A stretch of 64,000 nucleotides of DNA, taken from positions 310,001 through 374,000 of the forward strand of contig NZ_CP133020.1 of NCBI RefSeq assembly GCF_030866825.1. Reading direction: 5' to 3'. The notes below the pieces were generated by a model, which was given only the letters and a program-made list of their open reading frames with translations, did not search any database and was not told the DNA's origin. Below, piece by piece: positions 35,585-44,028 of the stretch (position 1 is its first letter; every line of letters begins with the position of its first letter). The stretch is from Rathayibacter sp. SW19 (GTDB taxonomy: Bacteria > Actinomycetota > Actinomycetes > Actinomycetales > Microbacteriaceae). A program made the translations under genes and the position numbers.

Positions 35585-35662
35585 CGACACAAGTGTCGTG
35601 TCGGTCGGAAGGCTGGCACCACGCAGGATGGTGCCGGGTTCGGTCAGCCGTGACCCGGCACC
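35585..35662 (+). terminator. Two intercistronic hairpins between binding protein and permease
   Basis: CGACAC-AA-GTGTCG (35585-35598) directly follows the stop codon, and GGTGCCGGGT (35630-35639) pairs with ACCCGGCACC (35653-35662). Neither has a T-tract. As in the first ABC operon, they probably reduce permease relative to binding-protein expression or protect the upstream mRNA. Confidence 0.7.
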
Positions 35663-35729
35663 GCGTCGTGCAGGGTGGCGCCAGGCCCAGGGTCGTCATC
35701 CAGCACTCTTCAGAGACAGGAAGTGAGAC

Positions 35730-36671
35730 ATGACAACCATGGCCAAGACGGTCGAACGGGCCGACCAGCCGCCGGGTGTGCGCCCGGCCCTGATCCGGCG
35801 CGGACATAAGCCGCCAGGCGAGCTCGCGGCACCGTTCCTGCTGGTGCTGCCGGCGATCCTGATCATCGTCCTGATCCGGATCTACCCACTGTTTCTCGGC
35901 CTGAGTTTCTCGTTCACCGGTGACGGCGACAAGAGCGGGCAGTTCATCGGCATCCAGAACTACATCCAGCTGTTCCAGGATCCGGTCTTCATCGCCTCAT
36001 TCACGCACATCCTGGTCCTCCTGGCCTTCCTCCCGCTCGCGGTGTTCTTCCCCGGCATTCTCGCCACGTTCCTGTACCTGCGGGTTCCCGGCCACCGGTT
36101 CTACCGCAGCGTGTACTTCCTCCCGGCCATTCTTTCCTCGGTGGTCATCGGTGCGATCTTCAACCGTGTGCTCGCCGTCAACGGGCCGCTGAACTGGTTT
36201 CTCGGGCTGTTCGGGATCCCGAGCGTCGACTGGCTCGGTACGAGCACCACGGCGCTGCCGAGCGTCGTGCTCGTGCAGATCTGGGCAACGTTCGGTATGA
36301 CGCTGATCATCTTCCTCGCGGGGTTCTCCACCCTCGACCAGTCGCTGATCGACGCCGCCAGGGTCGACGGGGCGAACCTACGGCAGCTAGTCCGGCACGT
36401 GGTCATCCCCGGGTTGTCGCAGACGATCCAGTTCGTCATCGTAACGACGACCATCGGCATGCTGACAGGCATGTTCGGCTTGCTTTACGTCATGACCTAC
36501 GGCGGGCCTGGAACCGCGAGCTACCTGCCGGAGCTCTACATCTGGAACGAACAGGGCACTCTGAACCGGCCGGCGATGGCATCCGCCGCGTCGATGGTGC
36601 TATTCGCGATCACGCTGGTCATCGGCCTGATCCAGATCCGGATACTGCGCCGCACCAACACGGAGGACTAA
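35730..36671 (+). CDS. ABC transporter permease, carbohydrate importer subunit 1
   Basis: A 313-residue MalF-type permease. A soluble N-terminal tail of about 35 residues is followed by the first membrane helix (FLLVLPAILIIVLIRIYPLF) and five more. The EAA loop is LIDAARVDGANLRQLVRHV. ACAGGAAG precedes the ATG. The stop overlaps the next start (TAATG). Confidence 0.9.
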   Translation: MTTMAKTVERADQPPGVRPALIRRGHKPPGELAAPFLLVLPAILIIVLIRIYPLFLGLSFSFTGDGDKSGQFIGIQNYIQLFQDPVFIASFTHILVLLAFLPLAVFFPGILATFLYLRVPGHRFYRSVYFLPAILSSVVIGAIFNRVLAVNGPLNWFLGLFGIPSVDWLGTSTTALPSVVLVQIWATFGMTLIIFLAGFSTLDQSLIDAARVDGANLRQLVRHVVIPGLSQTIQFVIVTTTIGMLTGMFGLLYVMTYGGPGTASYLPELYIWNEQGTLNRPAMASAASMVLFAITLVIGLIQIRILRRTNTED

Positions 36672-37498
36672 TGAAGACCGAAAGACGCACGCGCTGGATC
36701 ATCGCGATCCCGATGGCACTGCTCGGACTGGCGACGCTGTACCCGATGTTCTTCGCCGCGAACATCTCCATGATGTCGAAGCTTGAGTTCGTCATCAATC
36801 CGCTCTCGCTTGCCAAGCAGTTCGGCTTGAGCAACTACATTGAGGCCTGGCTGACCTCCTCGATCGGCACGTACCTCATCAACTCGATCGTCGTTACGGT
36901 CAGCACTGTGGTCCTCTTGGCAATCATCGGCTCCATGGCGGGATACTCGTTCAGCCAGCTCAAGTTCCGTGGAAGCCAGACGCTGTTCCTTCTCTGTCTA
37001 GCAGCGATGATGATCCCATTCCAGGTGATCATGGTGCCGTTCGTCAAGGTGCTTAGTGAGATCGGGTTACTGGACACTTACCCTGGGCTCGTGCTCGCAT
37101 ACGTGGGGCAGTTCCTGCCTTTTACCGTCTACCTGATGACCAGCTACTATGCGCGGATCCCACGCGAGATCATTGAGGCAGCACGCATTGACGGGAACAC
37201 AACCTGGGGCGTCTACCGCCGGATCATGATCCAGCTAGGCAAGCCCGCACTATTGTCGATCAGCATCCTCAATGCCCTGTTCTGCTGGAACGACATCCTG
37301 ATCGCGCTCCTAGTCATGCGCTCGCCGCAGCACCGCACGGTGATGATCGGCGTTGCGTCGCTTCTCGGCCAGTATCCTGACAATATGCCGACTTACATCG
37401 CCGGAGTTGTGATCGCGGCATTGCCGATGGTGCTCGTCTACCTCGTCTTCCAGCGCCAGATCGCTGCAGGTGTCGTCGTCGGCGCGACGAAGGGGTGA
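36671..37498 (+). CDS. ABC transporter permease, carbohydrate importer subunit 2
   Basis: A 275-residue MalG-type permease with six hydrophobic segments and the EAA loop IIEAARIDGNTTWGVYRRI. GGAGGACTA serves as ribosome-binding site in the end of the preceding gene. The next gene, an enolase-superfamily member, follows after 6 bases, so transport and catabolism are cotranscribed. Confidence 0.9.
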   Translation: MKTERRTRWIIAIPMALLGLATLYPMFFAANISMMSKLEFVINPLSLAKQFGLSNYIEAWLTSSIGTYLINSIVVTVSTVVLLAIIGSMAGYSFSQLKFRGSQTLFLLCLAAMMIPFQVIMVPFVKVLSEIGLLDTYPGLVLAYVGQFLPFTVYLMTSYYARIPREIIEAARIDGNTTWGVYRRIMIQLGKPALLSISILNALFCWNDILIALLVMRSPQHRTVMIGVASLLGQYPDNMPTYIAGVVIAALPMVLVYLVFQRQIAAGVVVGATKG

Positions 37499-37504
37499 AC
37501 GTTC

Positions 37505-38662
37505 GTGAAGATCACGGGGTACCGACAGCTCACCACCGTGCACGACTGGGGGCGGCCGGTTGGCGATGTCAATGGCGTGATTGCATCGGGCGTCACGGAC
37601 GTTCCGATCATTCTGGTCGAGACCGACGTGGGTATCACCGGGGTCGGGCTCGGTGCACATCCTGCGATCGAGACGGTGTTCAGCGCCATAGAGGGTGAAG
37701 ATCCTCGCGCTGTGACGGCGCTCTACGACCGAATGCTGCGCAGTGTCTTCAAGTCTGGCCATGCGGGCGCGGTCTTCGGCACAATCGGCGCGCTCGACAT
37801 GGCGTTGTGGGATATCAAGGCCAAGGCGGCGAAAGAACCGCTGTGGCGCCTGCTGGGTGCGCGTGACCGAGTCGTTCCCGGATACGCATCGGGGCTCGAC
37901 GCGGGCCTCGATGATGCGCAACTCGTCAGCCTGTACGAGCGGTTCGCGGGCGCCGGTTTCAGAGCGGCCAAGCTCAAGGGGGGAGCGGATGCTGCGCGCG
38001 ACATCCGTCGGTTCGAGCTTGTGGCTCACGTCTTCGCCGGTCATGGTGTGGAGCATCCCTCGCTCATGCTTGATGTCAACGAGAGCTGGAATCGCGCGCA
38101 GGGGACGCGTTACCTTGCACGCCTCGAGGCGCAGCTCGACCTTGCGTGGATCGAAGAGCCGGTGCGGCGCTGGGATGCTGCGGGCCACGCCGCCATCCGC
38201 AGACTGACTCGCGCCGCGGTGGCCTCAGGTGAGAACCTCACGGGGATAGAGCAGTTTCGGCCGCTTCTCACTGCCGGTGCGGTCGATATCGTTCAGACGG
38301 GTAGCGTCTGGGGCATCACGCACTTCCTACGGGTGGCGGCTCTGGCACACGCCTTTGACCTGCCAGTCAGTCCGGTCGCTTACGACGCAAATCCGCTGGC
38401 CGCTGCCGCCGCCTCGGTACCTAACTGCCTCGCAATCGAGGTGCAGGATCTCGGAATGCCGGTTGGCCTCGACGTTGATCAGCGGTACGAGCACGGTGCC
38501 GTCATCCTGGGCGATCGGCCTGGAATCGGCATCGTGGTGGACGAGCGTGCGATCACGGTATCCGAGCGCGTCGGGGCATGGGCAGTGCCGGGTGGCCCGC
38601 ACGCGCGCTCTGCGCACGCAGGGCTGGGCCTCGCGATCGAAGGTGGCAATGATGTGTCCTGA
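37505..38662 (+). CDS. Enolase-superfamily (mandelate racemase-like) protein lacking the usual C-terminal His
   Basis: A 385-residue enolase-superfamily protein. It keeps KxK (Lys156-Lys158 in KLKGG) and the metal ligands Asp190 (LDVNES), Glu217 (WIEEP) and Glu243 (ASGENL). Where mandelate-racemase-type dehydratases carry a His, the region reads SPVAYDANPL, without His. It probably acts on an acid sugar but may use one-base chemistry or epimerise rather than dehydrate. The GTG start lies 6 bases after the permease stop. The next gene is a COG3618 lactonase, which could make its aldonate substrate. Confidence 0.83.
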   Translation: MKITGYRQLTTVHDWGRPVGDVNGVIASGVTDVPIILVETDVGITGVGLGAHPAIETVFSAIEGEDPRAVTALYDRMLRSVFKSGHAGAVFGTIGALDMALWDIKAKAAKEPLWRLLGARDRVVPGYASGLDAGLDDAQLVSLYERFAGAGFRAAKLKGGADAARDIRRFELVAHVFAGHGVEHPSLMLDVNESWNRAQGTRYLARLEAQLDLAWIEEPVRRWDAAGHAAIRRLTRAAVASGENLTGIEQFRPLLTAGAVDIVQTGSVWGITHFLRVAALAHAFDLPVSPVAYDANPLAAAAASVPNCLAIEVQDLGMPVGLDVDQRYEHGAVILGDRPGIGIVVDERAITVSERVGAWAVPGGPHARSAHAGLGLAIEGGNDVS

Positions 38663-38701
38663 ACACCTGTGGTTCCTGCGAGATCGCGGATGTGAGTCGG
38701 C

Positions 38702-39574
38702 ATGCCACTGATTGATGCACATCTTCACGTCTGGTACCCGGACTGCCTTCGATACGACTGGCTCGAGGCGAGCCCTGAGTTGAATCGCCAGTTTGGATTC
38801 GACGAGCTCGATGCGGAGCTCGGGTCGCGCATCATGGATTTAGACGGCTTCGTGTTTGTCCAGGCCGACTGCGCACCCGATCAGGCGCTCGAAGAGATCG
38901 CGCTCGTGTCTGCGCTCGCAGGCGTCCATCCGGTCTCCGGCATTATTGTGTACGCACCGCTCGAGCGACCGCGCGACGCGGCACCGATACTCGACGTGCT
39001 CAGTAGCAACAGTAGAGTTGTCGGCGTGCGTCGTCTGCTGCAGTCGGAGCCGCTTGGATTCGCTCGCTCGCCGGAGGTCATCACCGGCGCTCGGGAACTC
39101 GCTGCGCGCGGGCTGTCGTTCGACGCTTGCATCACTTACGACCAACTGCCTGATCTTGCCACCCTGGCCGATGCGGTTCCCGAACTGCGCATCGTCCTCG
39201 ACCATTTGGGTAAACCCGACCTGACGACGACAAACCACGATGCCTGGCGCCGTGACCTCGCCGAACTGGCACGGCGGCCGCAGGTCGCCTGCAAGCTCTC
39301 CGGTCTTGCGCCTCAGACGGGGTCGGCCACGTGGTCGGATTCTGAGGTCATACCGTTTCTGGAGCACGCACTCGCGTCTTTTGGCGCGGAACGATGTATG
39401 TTCGGGAGCGACTGGCCGGCATCATCAACACACACGGACTATGCTCGATGGCTCGATCTGGTGATGGGCTGGACGGACACACTCTCGGGTGTCGAAGCGG
39501 CGAACATCCTGTGGCGGAGTGCCGCGGTGTTCTATAGGCTGCCCGATTGGACGACGGCAGGGAAGCGAGGTTGA
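38702..39574 (+). CDS. COG3618 amidohydrolase, probable sugar-1,5-lactonase
   Basis: A 290-residue TIM-barrel metal hydrolase of the family that includes L-fucono-1,5-lactonase and L-rhamnono-lactonase. Metal and catalytic motifs are the opening DAHLHVWYP, LDHLGKPD and FGSDWPASS. It would open the lactone made by a sugar dehydrogenase. It sits between a dehydratase-like gene and the GntR regulator. With the SDRs, dehydratase and aldehyde dehydrogenase it supports an L-fucose-, L-galactose- or related deoxysugar pathway. Confidence 0.85.
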   Translation: MPLIDAHLHVWYPDCLRYDWLEASPELNRQFGFDELDAELGSRIMDLDGFVFVQADCAPDQALEEIALVSALAGVHPVSGIIVYAPLERPRDAAPILDVLSSNSRVVGVRRLLQSEPLGFARSPEVITGARELAARGLSFDACITYDQLPDLATLADAVPELRIVLDHLGKPDLTTTNHDAWRRDLAELARRPQVACKLSGLAPQTGSATWSDSEVIPFLEHALASFGAERCMFGSDWPASSTHTDYARWLDLVMGWTDTLSGVEAANILWRSAAVFYRLPDWTTAGKRG

Positions 39575-39575
39575 C

Positions 39576-40292
39576 ATGGTGCGCGATATCACGCAGGTGA
39601 AGCGGATCAGCGTGGTCGATGAGATCGTCGAGCAGCTCACCAGGCGCATCATCTCCGGTGACTGGGCCCCAGGAACGGTACTACCCTCGCTCAGGACACT
39701 CGCGGCCGAGACGGGGGTGTCGATGCTGACGGTGCGCGAGGGTATTCGAACACTTCAGGCGAGGGGTCTGGTGGAGACTCGGCACGGCGTTGGGACATTC
39801 GTGAGGGCCCTCGACGAGAACGAACGGATCGCACCCTGGATGCTCGGGGCGTCAGAGGCGGACGAGTACCTCGAGCTTATCGAGGCACGCCAGGTCATCG
39901 AGTCGGCGATCATCCGATTCGCCGCACAGCGTCGTACTGACGGGCAGCTTCTGCAGCTCGAGGAGATTCTCGCGAGAATGCGAACGGCCCACACCGATGG
40001 CGAGGCTTTCCTCGAGGCAGACTCGGAGTTCCACGTTGTGCTCGCCGAAGCGGCTCACAACAGAGTGCTGTTGCGGAGCATGCTCGCAATTCGTGGGCCG
40101 ATGCGCCGCTTCATGGCGAACCGCAACGTACAGCATCTCGAGACCCACGCGACCCTCGACGGCCCGATCGCCGACCATGAGGAGCTCGTGCAGGTGCTGC
40201 GCTCTGGTGTCGCAGACGGACCGCAGGATGCGCTGCAGCGCATCATCGACCGCGCGATCGCGCACCTCGAGCACATCAAGGCGGAGGCATAG
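39576..40292 (+). CDS. FadR-type GntR-family regulator
   Basis: A 238-residue regulator with an N-terminal winged helix (GTVLPSLRTLAAETGVSMLT, VREGIRTLQARGLVETRHGVGT split across) and a C-terminal all-helical FCD effector domain with metal-binding Asp/His residues (ADSEFHVVLAEAAHN). The ATG lies 1 base after the lactonase stop, behind GCGAGG. As last gene of the operon it probably controls it, possibly at the AGTGTATA sites at 27567-27600 and at 42483-42494. Confidence 0.88.
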   Translation: MVRDITQVKRISVVDEIVEQLTRRIISGDWAPGTVLPSLRTLAAETGVSMLTVREGIRTLQARGLVETRHGVGTFVRALDENERIAPWMLGASEADEYLELIEARQVIESAIIRFAAQRRTDGQLLQLEEILARMRTAHTDGEAFLEADSEFHVVLAEAAHNRVLLRSMLAIRGPMRRFMANRNVQHLETHATLDGPIADHEELVQVLRSGVADGPQDALQRIIDRAIAHLEHIKAEA

Positions 40293-40298
40293 CCCGCC

Positions 40299-42458
40299 TC
40301 ACGCACGTTCGGCATCGCCTCTGTCGAGCCTGCGTGTTCGGGGAGCCAGCGGGTGAACATCCTCGGAGTATCGGCGGGGGCCCGCCGACTCGGTATTCGG
40401 GACTCGGAAACCCAGGGCGAAAGCCGGAGACTCTTCCATCAAGGTGAAGTCGCGGGAACCGGCGTCTGCGAACAGTGGGTCGGCGATGACGGAGTGCGCA
40501 TCGTGGCCTGCCGCGATCCACTCTCGATCCACGGGCTCCGTGACCGACCATGAAACACCGTCTGTCTTCTCGCCGTTCGCCGCGATGACGGCCCGTTCCC
40601 CCGCTGCGGTGTCCCAGAACAGGTTCAGGTCGCTCACAACCGTGTATCTGCGCACGTCACGCGATCCCGGCGTTCCCGCGAACCCGGGAGAGTTCTCGCC
40701 GACGATCACGTTGCGCTCGCACGTGAACGACACCGAACTCTCCGGTCGGGTGATCGACAGCTGGCCCTGCCCCCCGTACGCGAAGATGTTGTACCGCAGC
40801 GTGTTCTCGCGGCCGTAGTGATGGTGGCAACACTGGCTGGAGACGTCGTGCACGACGTTGCCCTCGACCACGACGTGGCTCGACCCTTCATCGAGGTAGA
40901 TGCCCCAACCACCGTAGTTTGCGCAGGCGATGTCGTGAATGTGATTGCCGCGCACTCGGGTGCCTGGTGCGATGCCAAGCAGATAGACGCCGCCCATGTC
41001 GTTGAGCAGTCCACGCCCGAGGTCATGGATGTGGTTCGCCTCGATCAGGTTCGAGTGCGACGGGTTCTCCTCGTAGTCCCAGACCCAGCCGACCGAGACG
41101 CCCGTGTAGAAGAAGTCACGGATGTGGTTGTGCGCAATTGTGTTGTGTGAGCCATGCATGAAGAGCACGGCCACAGCGTGCGGGTACGCGTGCCCTCCCG
41201 AACGGATCTCGTTGTCGATGACCGTATTCGCTCGAGTGAAACCGTTCGACGCGGGGTCGGCGTCACCGCCGGCCTTGATCGCTCCGGCGCCGAGGTCTGT
41301 GAATGTTGAAGCCGCGATGAGGTTGCCCCGGCATCCGGGCCCGAGACTGATCGCATAGCCTCCGACGTGCTCGACGGAACCGAGGACAAAAGCGCAGGAG
41401 CGTGCACCGATGAATTCTATTGCCGCAGGAACTTCGGATGCCGCCTGCACGCCGGCGGCATAGTCGACGTCTCGCGGCAAGACCGGGTCTTCGCGCACGC
41501 CGTACGGCGGGCGCGAAGATGGCGCTTCGAGCCAGTCGGCGTACCTGAAATCGATCCCTTCGAATCGGATTTCGTTCGCGTAGCTGTCGATGGCAGGTTC
41601 GCCGGCGATCACGACGAATCGGTCGATGCACGGAACAAGTGCTCGGTGTTCGTCGATCCGCTCGCCGTCGCGCGGCACGTAGAGTAGCCGGCACCGGCCG
41701 GGCTCTTCGGACTCGCCGTCGAGCTTCACGACCCCGTGCCTGTCCAGATACCACTCACCTGGCATGTCGCCGAGCGTGTCGACGACGTTCTCGAGAAAGT
41801 AACGCGCGAACCTCCGGGCGGCGTCATCACGCAATGCAAAGATGCTGCGCGTGGTGCTGTGCACGACGTTTGACTCCCGGTCGACTGAGGCGATCGCCAT
41901 CCGCTCTTGCAGCCAGTAGTGCGGTACCACGGCCTCGACGCTTGACTCGTCGGTCAAGTCTGGAATATCGTCCGGCACGAAGCCGAAGCGGTCGGCCCCA
42001 TCGAACAGTGTGGCGACGAAGTCGGCGGTAACGTCGAGCCCCTTCTGCTCGGCAATCCGAAGGAATCCCTCGCGTGGGTAGCGCGGTCGCGGACGTCGTT
42101 CGCCGTTGACGAAGAGTGATCGGGCCAGGTGTGTGGGAGCGTCCGCGACCCAGATCGCTGTGCCGCGGAATACGGCAGGCGACCAATTCGTAATCTCCTG
42201 TGCGCCCTCGATGATCGTCGGCTCGTCCGGTTCCCACGCACAAATCGACGTGTAGGAGTCGGCCGACGTCAGAGTCAGTGTCTCGTGTTGTCGATAGGTG
42301 CCTGGGTGTACCCAAACGGCAGCGCGCTGCCCTGGAGTACGCTGCCGTCGCACGATTTGCATGGCTGCAGCGAGGCTAGGCACGGGGTATCCGACTGACC
42401 CGTTGCCGTATGGCGAACCGATGGTGCTTACGTGGATGTCGATTCGATCGGAGTACAT
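40299..42458 (-). CDS. Right-handed parallel beta-helix protein, GH141-like glycosidase
   Basis: A 719-residue protein. The N-terminal part (FYVSPxG-like opening VSTIGSPYGNGSVGYPVPSL, LARSLFVNGERRPRPRYP) and the long run of beta-helix repeats (IAHNHIRDFFYTGVSVG, IEANHIHDLGRGLL, VEGNVVHDV) resemble GH141 family members of about 700 residues. GH141 contains alpha-L-fucosidases acting on RG-II and some xylanases. No signal peptide is seen. AAAGGAG precedes the ATG at 42458. It is convergent with the acid-sugar operon and carries a related operator-like motif, so an alpha-L-fucosidase-type role feeding that operon is plausible. The family call is from pattern, not search. Confidence 0.72.
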   Translation of the reverse strand: MYSDRIDIHVSTIGSPYGNGSVGYPVPSLAAAMQIVRRQRTPGQRAAVWVHPGTYRQHETLTLTSADSYTSICAWEPDEPTIIEGAQEITNWSPAVFRGTAIWVADAPTHLARSLFVNGERRPRPRYPREGFLRIAEQKGLDVTADFVATLFDGADRFGFVPDDIPDLTDESSVEAVVPHYWLQERMAIASVDRESNVVHSTTRSIFALRDDAARRFARYFLENVVDTLGDMPGEWYLDRHGVVKLDGESEEPGRCRLLYVPRDGERIDEHRALVPCIDRFVVIAGEPAIDSYANEIRFEGIDFRYADWLEAPSSRPPYGVREDPVLPRDVDYAAGVQAASEVPAAIEFIGARSCAFVLGSVEHVGGYAISLGPGCRGNLIAASTFTDLGAGAIKAGGDADPASNGFTRANTVIDNEIRSGGHAYPHAVAVLFMHGSHNTIAHNHIRDFFYTGVSVGWVWDYEENPSHSNLIEANHIHDLGRGLLNDMGGVYLLGIAPGTRVRGNHIHDIACANYGGWGIYLDEGSSHVVVEGNVVHDVSSQCCHHHYGRENTLRYNIFAYGGQGQLSITRPESSVSFTCERNVIVGENSPGFAGTPGSRDVRRYTVVSDLNLFWDTAAGERAVIAANGEKTDGVSWSVTEPVDREWIAAGHDAHSVIADPLFADAGSRDFTLMEESPAFALGFRVPNTESAGPRRYSEDVHPLAPRTRRLDRGDAERA

Positions 42459-42469
42459 AGCAGCTCCTT

Positions 42470-42494
42470 TGTGTACGTGCCCAAGTGTGTACTT
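42470..42494. promoter_or_regulatory. Operator-like repeats upstream of the beta-helix glycosidase
   Basis: TGTGTAC occurs at 42470-42476 and 42486-42492 with a 16-base period; the second copy is part of AAGTGTGTACTT (42483-42494), an inverted repeat. It resembles the AGTGTATA sites at 27567-27600. Confidence 0.45.
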
Positions 42495-42542
42495 CCCCGG
42501 CACTAGATACGATCCGGAATCCCAGTGCAAGAGTTAAGGATA

Positions 42543-42704
42543 TCAGAACAGTTCTCTGTGATCGCCGTCGGGGTGTTCAACGTGGGATTGCTCGCGCAGG
42601 CGTGGCCTGCGGGTGACGCAATGTCCGACTACGAGGATGCACCTGCCGAACTGATCCGGCGCGCAAGCCGCGTTGCGGACGTGTGCGAGAGTAACGGCGT
42701 CACC
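42543..42704 (+). pseudogene. Remnant of an aldo/keto reductase C-terminal region
   Basis: In one frame the segment reads IAVGVFNVGLLAQAWPAGDA and then MSDYEDAPAELIRRASRVAD followed by VCESNGVT. This matches the C-terminal third of L-fucose/D-threo-aldose dehydrogenase-type aldo/keto reductases (compare FNAAPFGGGLLARG and ALLDWVARAEQVCLRHGIDL in the intact gene at 8748-9749). Nothing of the N-terminal two-thirds is present, and the similarity stops after GVT. It is therefore a decayed fragment, perhaps of a fucose dehydrogenase once linked to the acid-sugar operon. Confidence 0.6.
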
Positions 42705-42952
42705 CATCACGGGGACGTTGGAAACGGATTGAACCTGTCTGCGAACGACCACGGCCATTGGTCACGTAGTCTCGGCCAGCGGGCGCGCAAGGATCTCCCC
42801 AATTTACGGTGTGGTGGTAGTGGCATGCGGCCTGTATGTTGAGTCTGCCCCTGGCGGTTGGTGTCATCGTTTGAATGCCGTAAACGATCACGTGATGATG
42901 TTGCGACGTTTGTATGCTTCCGTGTCAGATGTGGGTGGCTGACCACCTGTAG
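42705..42952. other. Intergenic region downstream of the AKR remnant
   Basis: No gene is seen. ATCGTTT (42866-42872) pairs with AAACGAT (42882-42888) in a possible hairpin, and ATCACGTGAT (42887-42896) is a perfect 10-base palindrome. They lie 3' of the GntR gene and could form its terminator or be old regulatory sites. Confidence 0.45.
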
Positions 42953-43690
42953 TCAACTCGCGACCGCTGATGCGATTCGGGACGACGCGGTCGTCATATG
43001 CGTGGCCATCGCCGAGGCGGCGGCGTCCTCATCCCCGGCGCAGACGGCACGATATACCGCGTCATGCTCTGCGACGGCAGTGAGCGCCTCATCGGTGCCG
43101 TGCACGGCACGATCGGCGTACACCTGCAGCAGGGAGCGGGCGACGTGCAGTAGGTCGATCAGCACGGCATTGTTCGCCGCTGCGGCGAGCGTGCGGTGGA
43201 ACTCGCTGTCGGCCTGGGCGAACGCTTTGAGGTCGGCAAGCGACTTCCGCATCCGCTCGAGCTGTATGCCCAGGTCATCGCATACTGCGGGATCGGAGCG
43301 TCCGGCGGCCAGGCGCGTGACGTGAATCTCCAACCCGGAACGCAACTCAAGCAACTCCGCAGTGTTGCGCTCGCCGATCAACAGCCCCCAGCGCAGTGTC
43401 TGGGGCAGCAGTTCGCTGGCGTTTCCGCGGAGGTAGGTACCGGAGCCCGGTCGCACGTCGACGATTCCGAGAATCTCGAGTGCAGCAAGTGCTTCGCGCA
43501 CTGCGGACCGCCCGACGCCGAGGATCTCCGCGAGCTGCCGCTCCGGGGGCAGCCGGGTTCCGGGTGCAATCGATCCGCTGGTGAAAAGGTCGAGCAGTCG
43601 CCGCGCCACCGCTGAGACGGGTGTGCTGGAGGGCAGTGCGTCGAGGGCGGATGCGATGTCACTCGAACGGTCACCGGCGTAGGCGGGCAT
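42953..43690 (-). CDS. FadR-type GntR-family regulator
   Basis: A 245-residue regulator. The winged helix reads GTRLPPERQLAEILGVGRSA and VREALAALEILGIVDVRPGSG; the FCD domain includes LLELRSGLEIHVTRLAA and ADSEFHRTLAAAANN. It is divergent from the D-apionate-type operon that starts at about 43810, with a palindromic site in between, so it is the likely regulator of that operon. The effector may be an acid sugar such as apionate, which is inference. Confidence 0.88.
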   Translation of the reverse strand: MPAYAGDRSSDIASALDALPSSTPVSAVARRLLDLFTSGSIAPGTRLPPERQLAEILGVGRSAVREALAALEILGIVDVRPGSGTYLRGNASELLPQTLRWGLLIGERNTAELLELRSGLEIHVTRLAAGRSDPAVCDDLGIQLERMRKSLADLKAFAQADSEFHRTLAAAANNAVLIDLLHVARSLLQVYADRAVHGTDEALTAVAEHDAVYRAVCAGDEDAAASAMATHMTTASSRIASAVAS

Positions 43691-43732
43691 GAGAAAAACC
43701 TACAACATAAAGCTATTCGCAGGACTTGTAAT

Positions 43733-43751
43733 TGGTCAACCGGTTTGTCAG
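43733..43751. promoter_or_regulatory. Palindromic operator candidate in divergent GntR/kinase region
   Basis: AACCGGTT (43738-43745) is a perfect 8-base palindrome within a longer imperfect one, TGGTCAACCGGTTTGTCA (43733-43750). FCD-type GntR regulators bind short palindromes of this kind. A possible promoter, TTGTAA-16-CAGAAT (43727-43754), overlaps it. Confidence 0.5.
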
Positions 43752-43809
43752 AATGAGAGAACGGCATGCTTCCCGCCGTTATCGATGTTGAGACAGATCA
43801 GGAGTCAAT

Positions 43810-44028
43810 GTGGACCAATCATCCACCGCCACGGCAACGGATGTGCGTGAGTGCTCCGGAGTCGCGAAGTCGACAATACGCGCGGTCACGTGGACCCGAG
43901 CGGACACGACCGACACATTCGAGAATGACCTGGTCTCCGCGATCCTCATGGTGCTGCTGGCACGCCGAGACCGGCACATCCGCGCTGCGTCGACCGAACC
44001 TGGGGTCACAGCGGAGCCGCGCCCGTGA
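43810..44028 (+). CDS. Small hypothetical protein, translationally coupled to kinase
   Basis: A possible 72-residue product starting VDQSSTATATDVRECSGVAK. It has no recognised domain; residues 36-51 (TFENDLVSAILMVLLA) are mildly hydrophobic. It is listed because AGGAG precedes the GTG and the stop overlaps the kinase start as GTGA, the same coupling seen throughout this operon. It could equally be a chance frame or a leader that sets kinase translation. Confidence 0.35.
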   Translation: MDQSSTATATDVRECSGVAKSTIRAVTWTRADTTDTFENDLVSAILMVLLARRDRHIRAASTEPGVTAEPRP

